A DNA stretch of 64,000 nucleotides from Circinella minor (taxonomy: Eukaryota > Mucoromycota > Mucoromycetes > Mucorales > Lichtheimiaceae), in assembly GCA_016758965.1 (NCBI GenBank), contig JAEPRB010000075.1, forward strand, positions 99,454 through 163,453. The letters run 5' to 3'. Under the pieces are notes generated by a model. The model had not been told where the DNA came from. It searched no databases and saw nothing but the letters and a program-made list of their open reading frames with translations. Positions 59,801-64,000 of the stretch are shown here, piece by piece. Within the stretch, counting starts at the first letter, position 1; every line of letters begins with the position of its first letter. The position numbers were made by a program, and so were the translations under genes.

Positions 59801-61748
59801 AAAGGTGCCACAGTCTTTTGGAGTCGCTCATTATCAAAGAATACAAGGCTCATCAATTCATCTCGACCTTCGTCACTGATCCATTCGTTATTATATCGGA
59901 ATAAGATATAACACAATTCAATGCCGTGAAGTCGTACAGAAAGGTCAATATCGTATAGTGCGATCTCTTCCACACGAGACTTGAATCGAATTGTAAAACT
60001 TTCAAGTTTTTCAACAATGGATTCAACTTGATAAAGCCGTACAATGGCTTTTAAAGCTTCAGATCGAACAGATGCACTCTAATTAAATTAATATGTTTTA
60101 CATACTACTGTGTGAGCAAAGCCTTTTTGTATTTCAATCGAACTGTTACATAGGTATATGTATAACATGGATGAAATAATGTGCAAAAAAATCATTACCG
60201 AATCATTGAGTGCCCAACCGAAATGACGCAGATACACATTATCAGTATAGTGGGATGAATATTGTTGAATCCATACACAAAGTTCCTTAATACATTCGAC
60301 CCGAATTACTGATTCCACATCTCTTGATCGATGAAGAAATACACTAGAGTAAAATAATCAAAAGTTTGGAATTATTAACACAATTCTTTATTGCTATTAT
60401 TTTTTTCATCTCTCATGATAACATGACGGTTTTTTTCTTACCCATCAAAGAAATCTTTCATATATTCGTGCAAATCATCCTTTTTTCGAGTTAAGGTCTT
60501 TGTTCGTTGTTCAAGCATTCGTTTCTTTTCAGCATTTCGACCACGACTTGCTTTACGTTCATTTTCAATCTTCAATTGTCGGTTAACTACTTGAAATTCA
60601 CTGTCGATCTTATCAGCAAAAGTACAAAGTGATTTATTAACGCGGAAAGATAAGATGGTAGCAGTATGTCGGAAGGGACGATATACCGAACTATATAGTA
60701 AGAATTTGAAATTATATGAGTCATTAAAATTCATTACTCTGCCTGCTACATGATTTACTTGTTTTCTATTTCCAAAATTGCCCTCATTGACAATACCTTG
60801 ACATAGTTGTCAACCAATTTTGTAGTGTTTCAGTAAATAATCCATCATAAATAATTTCGTGTTGACATGATTCCACCATATATGCAAAGAAATTAAGAAT
60901 GTTTCGTTTGAGGATTCTTCCTGTTTTGGATTTAGAAATAACTGGGTATTCTGGTTGTGGAAGCTGTAATATAAATAATCAGTCATTCAATTTTAGTTGT
61001 AAGGAAACCAAATTTCATCCATGCCATGTCTTTTTTCCCTAATTTTAAATTTTACCTTGGCAAGCTCTTCTTGTAATTCTTGTAAGACGTCAATTGCGAT
61101 TTCATCCTTGCGGAAAGCATCTTCTGTTACAGCAGTCATACAACCACATCCCTAAGAAGAATTACAAGTTAGAATATACATTTTACAGTCTCATTAAAAT
61201 TACTATCATTATTTCATTTTTACCCGGATAATAAAGTTCACCAAACTTCGTAAAGCACTAGCTTTATCTTTACGATAGCGGCCAACCCATGCAGTGGCAA
61301 TTTCTTCAATATCTGCATCCGAAGCTGACACCTGATCTATGTACCCCGCATGTAACAAATATATATATTGATTCATTTATCATTAGTTAAGGTACTCACA
61401 TACACATCACCTTTTTTTTCAAAACATGATCATTTTACCATATAATGTGTCATTTTCATCTACAGGGATCTGTTCCAAGAGCTGACTATCGTGTGTGATT
61501 GAAACTTCAGTGGGTGAAACAGCCGCTTTTTTTTTACGTTGTTTACGTGTTGATTGTGTTCCATTTCGTTTTTCCGATGATTTAGTTGTCTTTCGTCGTT
61601 TATTTGAACTAATCTCAACTTCACTATCACTTTCTTCAGAATCACTTGCATTATTTTCTGATTCTGATTCTTCTTCATTTGTTGCTATTATTTCATCTTG
61701 ATTTCGTCTCGTCGATCGTTTTCCTAAAAAGTCAGAATAAGGATAATC

Positions 61749-61781
<33 letters not shown>

Positions 61782-62086
61782 AGGAGTTTAGTGATCCAAA
61801 GTAACAATAAGAATGTATTTTATTATTACCCCTTTTTTATAAGTCTACATGAAGAAGTTCTTTTTCTTTACCTTTTTGTTGTGCAAACATTTCTGCTACA
61901 TTTCGACTTTGACGAGTTTGTCTTGCTGCGCGTTTGGCAGGTTCCTAAAATTAAAAAAAGAAAAACATACAGAATATAGAGTATATATAATTAACATTTA
62001 AAGCGCTGTGACATTATTTAGTATTTAAAAAGATAATTTACTTTTTCTTTTGAGGCGTTTGCTCTTGTAGTTGATTTAGGGGGCAT
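56896..62086 (-). CDS. SCC3: Cohesin subunit SCC3/STAG (SA), 1223 aa, 16 exons
   Basis: Exons (minus): 62086-62042, 61944-61872, 61723-61439, 61336-61224, 61151-61056, 60963-60797, 60690-60442, 60343-60199, 60078-59464, 59372-59151, 59064-58897, 58775-58584, 58496-58104, 58026-57577, 57434-57145, 57064-56896; sum 3672 nt. The protein binds the kleisin SCC1/RAD21 and is needed for cohesin loading and sister-chromatid cohesion. The N terminus is basic then acidic with Ser/Glu/Asp runs. The STAG domain is recognised by E-V-F-like A-Y-M-V-E-S-C-Q-H, S-V-Y-R-P-F-R-H-T-A-T and R-V-N-K-S-L. The stromalin conserved region shows V-F-L-H-R-S-R-D-V and Y-L-R-H-F-G-W-A-L-N-D-S, then L-S-V-R-L-H-G-I-E-L. 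The rest is HEAT-like helices. It ends with a Gln run. Length matches fungal and animal homologues. Confidence 0.93.
61760..61782. repeat. Poly(A) homopolymer in STAG intron
   Basis: An A run of about 20 or more bases on the plus strand, inside the intron between STAG exons 61944-61872 and 61723-61439. On the coding strand it is a T tract close to the donor side. Confidence 0.7.
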
Positions 62087-63335
62087 GGTTCATAAAAAAA
62101 AATGGAAAACAGCGTGTAAAGAAAGAGAAACGTTAAAAAAAAGGAACGCGAATCGCGTTCGCTCTTTTTTCTTTTTACGCGTTGATTAAATTTGGATCAC
62201 TCCGATATGGTTAGCCAGTAACTTGGTCAGAAATCTTATCCATCGAATCATCCTAACTAACAGTTGATCTTATGTATGTGAATTAGACTAGAATAAAAGG
62301 TATTAAAAAGTCTATTACCAGCTGTACAGTATTTTATTGTGAATTTTATATCTCTTAATATTAAATATCTACATGTAACATAATAAATAATACCAAAAAA
62401 AAAAAAATTCACATTGAATATATTCGAAAACTATAACAATAACAACACGGAGAGCTCTACAATACTAACTATCATATCAGCAACAAGATTATTGCTTCAT
62501 TTAGAATAACTCATTTTCCTGTGATCTGCCCCATAAACTGCTAGTTTCAAGACAGCCATTACCAATGCTTGTAAACCAACAATGATGTGTATTACGTCGA
62601 ATAGATATTTACAAAAGACTATTGTTTTTGATTAAATCAACATTGCAATAAATAGAATACTTTGTAGTATGACCTAAAATGATTGAACTGGAGAAGACAC
62701 TATACTATTTATATAATCAACGTGCTTAAAAAAAATATTTTTCGTGGGTCAGTATAAATCAGTCTTGTTTACCGGATACAATTAGTAAAAATAACGCATC
62801 ACTAACTATTAGCTATCTTTATATAGTTGAATTTTAGATTATCGTCATGATGATTTTACAACGGTGTAGTTTATATATTATAGTAACTTAGGTATTCTCA
62901 TAATCAAAACACTATATTAAGTAAGAAAATTTATAGGTTTATTAAGATTAATCCAACAACTCCAAGGAGCCCCCATTTTTTCTATTTAACAAGCCCAATA
63001 AATAATAGTAATAGGATAAAAGAACTAAAACCATGTATTCCCGGCATCATTAATGTTCTGGCTATAACAAACCGCTTCAAAACTGTAATTGACAATAAAA
63101 AAAAAGTAAGATAAAGGCATTAAACTCTCAAACCGTTTTCTACAAGCCTCCTCAAACATAGATAAGTAAAGAACAATACTTTTTTTTTATTTAATACGGC
63201 CACTATTTTTTTTAGACACCAAAATCCAATATCTTCATACGAAATATTTGTGACACTGCTTTTGTAAAGAATGTAAAGTTCGAAATGTCCCATGACAACG
63301 TTACAAATATTTAAACTTGAATCTTACTTGAGGGA
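62087..63335. other. STAG upstream region, no gene seen
   Basis: 1.25 kb between the STAG start and the stop of the partial gene at the right edge. A GCGTTC/GAACGC-type palindromic patch lies near 62143-62162 in the STAG promoter. A further coding exon near 62985-63084 is conceivable but not supported. Confidence 0.35.
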
Positions 63336-63965
63336 TCAGTAATATTTTCCCCGCTCAACTCTACTTGCAACGTGATGAGAACCACCAGGATATTGAATCC
63401 TGCAATATAAGAATGTAAAACTACGCTACACAAGACTTTTTATGATGTAATTTACAGCAACAAAAGCGCATTCGACTAGAAATAGAGACAAAGGTGAGAC
63501 AACAACGATACATCCACTTTATTACACTTCTGCCATTGTAAATACTTTGAAACACCTTTTTCATTTAAAAATTTGGCAGTTTCTACACTTGTGTCATCTA
63601 CTGGCCATACACACTCCGTGCACTGTAAATTGGTGGTTCGGCTAATGGAATTCTCAAAAGTATTCAATGGGGTCCTATTTTGACAACGTATAGATCAAAA
63701 GTCTTTAGTAGACGTCACGTGCAATTTTAGACTTACAAGAATGTGTCCTTGCAGCATTTATTTAACAATGTGTATAACGGATAATTGGTCTCAATGAGGT
63801 CTAGTGCTACGAATACTATAATTTTAACAATAAACATAAAGAGCAGTTTGATAAAAATGATAAACTTTGTCGTCTTGCGATAAGACACAATAAGTTCAAA
63901 CACAAACGCAGAAAGTAAGATGGCTATTACGTACCAGATACATTGATCCACTTCTTGAAAAATAG
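63336..63965 (-). CDS. Unrecognised membrane protein, 3' part (continues beyond window)
   Basis: Three exons (minus) can be chained with consistent phase: 63965-63737, 63674-63528, 63399-63336. The first begins after an acceptor at 63966-63967, so more exons lie off the right edge. It encodes two strongly hydrophobic segments (W-Y-V-I-A-I-L-L-S-A-F-V-F and I-I-F-I-K-L-L-F-M-F-I-V-K-I-I-V-F-V) joined by a short basic loop, then C-C-K-D-T-F. The last exons give a hydrophilic region with two Cys (L-Q-C-T-E-C-V-W-P) and a C terminus ending V-E-R-G-K-Y-Y. The donor CAGAA|gtgtaa is chosen because it links to the next acceptor without a stop. No family was recognised. It is probably an endomembrane or plasma-membrane protein. 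Confidence 0.45.
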
Positions 63966-64000
63966 CTAAAGTTGTTGCAGAGGCTCAGGACATTGTTACC

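Noticed and set aside
63337..63400. Alternative reading frame of the last exon of the right-edge gene (hydrophobic, continuing to exons near 63083)
   Set aside because: It would be appealing as a transmembrane segment, but joining it to the preceding exon with a phase-1 donor creates a TGA; the frame ending in G-K-Y-Y joins cleanly.

Overview
The window is a gene-dense, AT-rich stretch of a filamentous fungal nuclear genome. The genes carry many short (about 50-190 nt) GT-AG introns, long A/T homopolymers and CAA/CAG-coded glutamine runs. The gene set (rhizopuspepsin-like aspartic protease, secreted kelch membrane protein, NPC2-like lipid carrier, proline/glutamine-rich type I metacaspase) together with an animal-like full-length SMG1 kinase points to an early-diverging fungus, most likely Mucoromycota/Mucorales. 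The lineage is inferred; no marker gene was compared. All exon models were built by hand from splice signals, reading-frame phase and remembered family motifs. In every multi-exon model that is complete in the window the exon lengths sum to a whole number of codons.

Layout. 1-8.6 kb: end of a Myb/SANT-like gene (+), a class I glutamine amidotransferase-like gene (-), then two tandem monocarboxylate-transporter-like (SLC16/MCT) paralogues (-). 10.5-15.6 kb: ALG6 glucosyltransferase (-) and a family X DNA polymerase (+), head to head over 305 bp. 16-21.6 kb: metacaspase (-) and RING-H2 E3 ligase (+), divergent. 22-34.9 kb: one 12.9-kb, 35-exon gene for SMG1, the nonsense-mediated decay PI3K-like kinase, modelled from a Gln-rich N terminus to the FATC end. 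34.9-38.7 kb: no supported gene, but two non-autonomous DNA transposons: a 460-bp element with 9-bp target duplication (Mutator-like) only 88 bp upstream of the SMG1 start codon, and a 961-bp pogo/Tigger-like element flanked by TA. 38.7-48.6 kb: kelch membrane protein, phosducin-like protein, NPC2-like protein and aspartic protease (all -). 49.5-62.1 kb: F-box/LRR protein (+), an unrecognised low-complexity membrane protein (-), a cyclic-nucleotide phosphodiesterase (-) and the cohesin subunit SCC3/STAG (-). The right edge holds the 3' part of an unrecognised membrane protein (-).

Most genes are unrelated housekeeping functions (mRNA surveillance, cohesion, N-glycosylation, DNA repair, ubiquitination, cAMP signalling); no biosynthetic cluster or operon-like grouping is seen. 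The most unusual structural feature is splicing. Both MCT paralogues only encode the family's Trp-Gly-Val motif if an isolated 2-nt exon 'GG' is included, and three GC-AG introns and a 9-nt exon are needed elsewhere to keep conserved reading frames.
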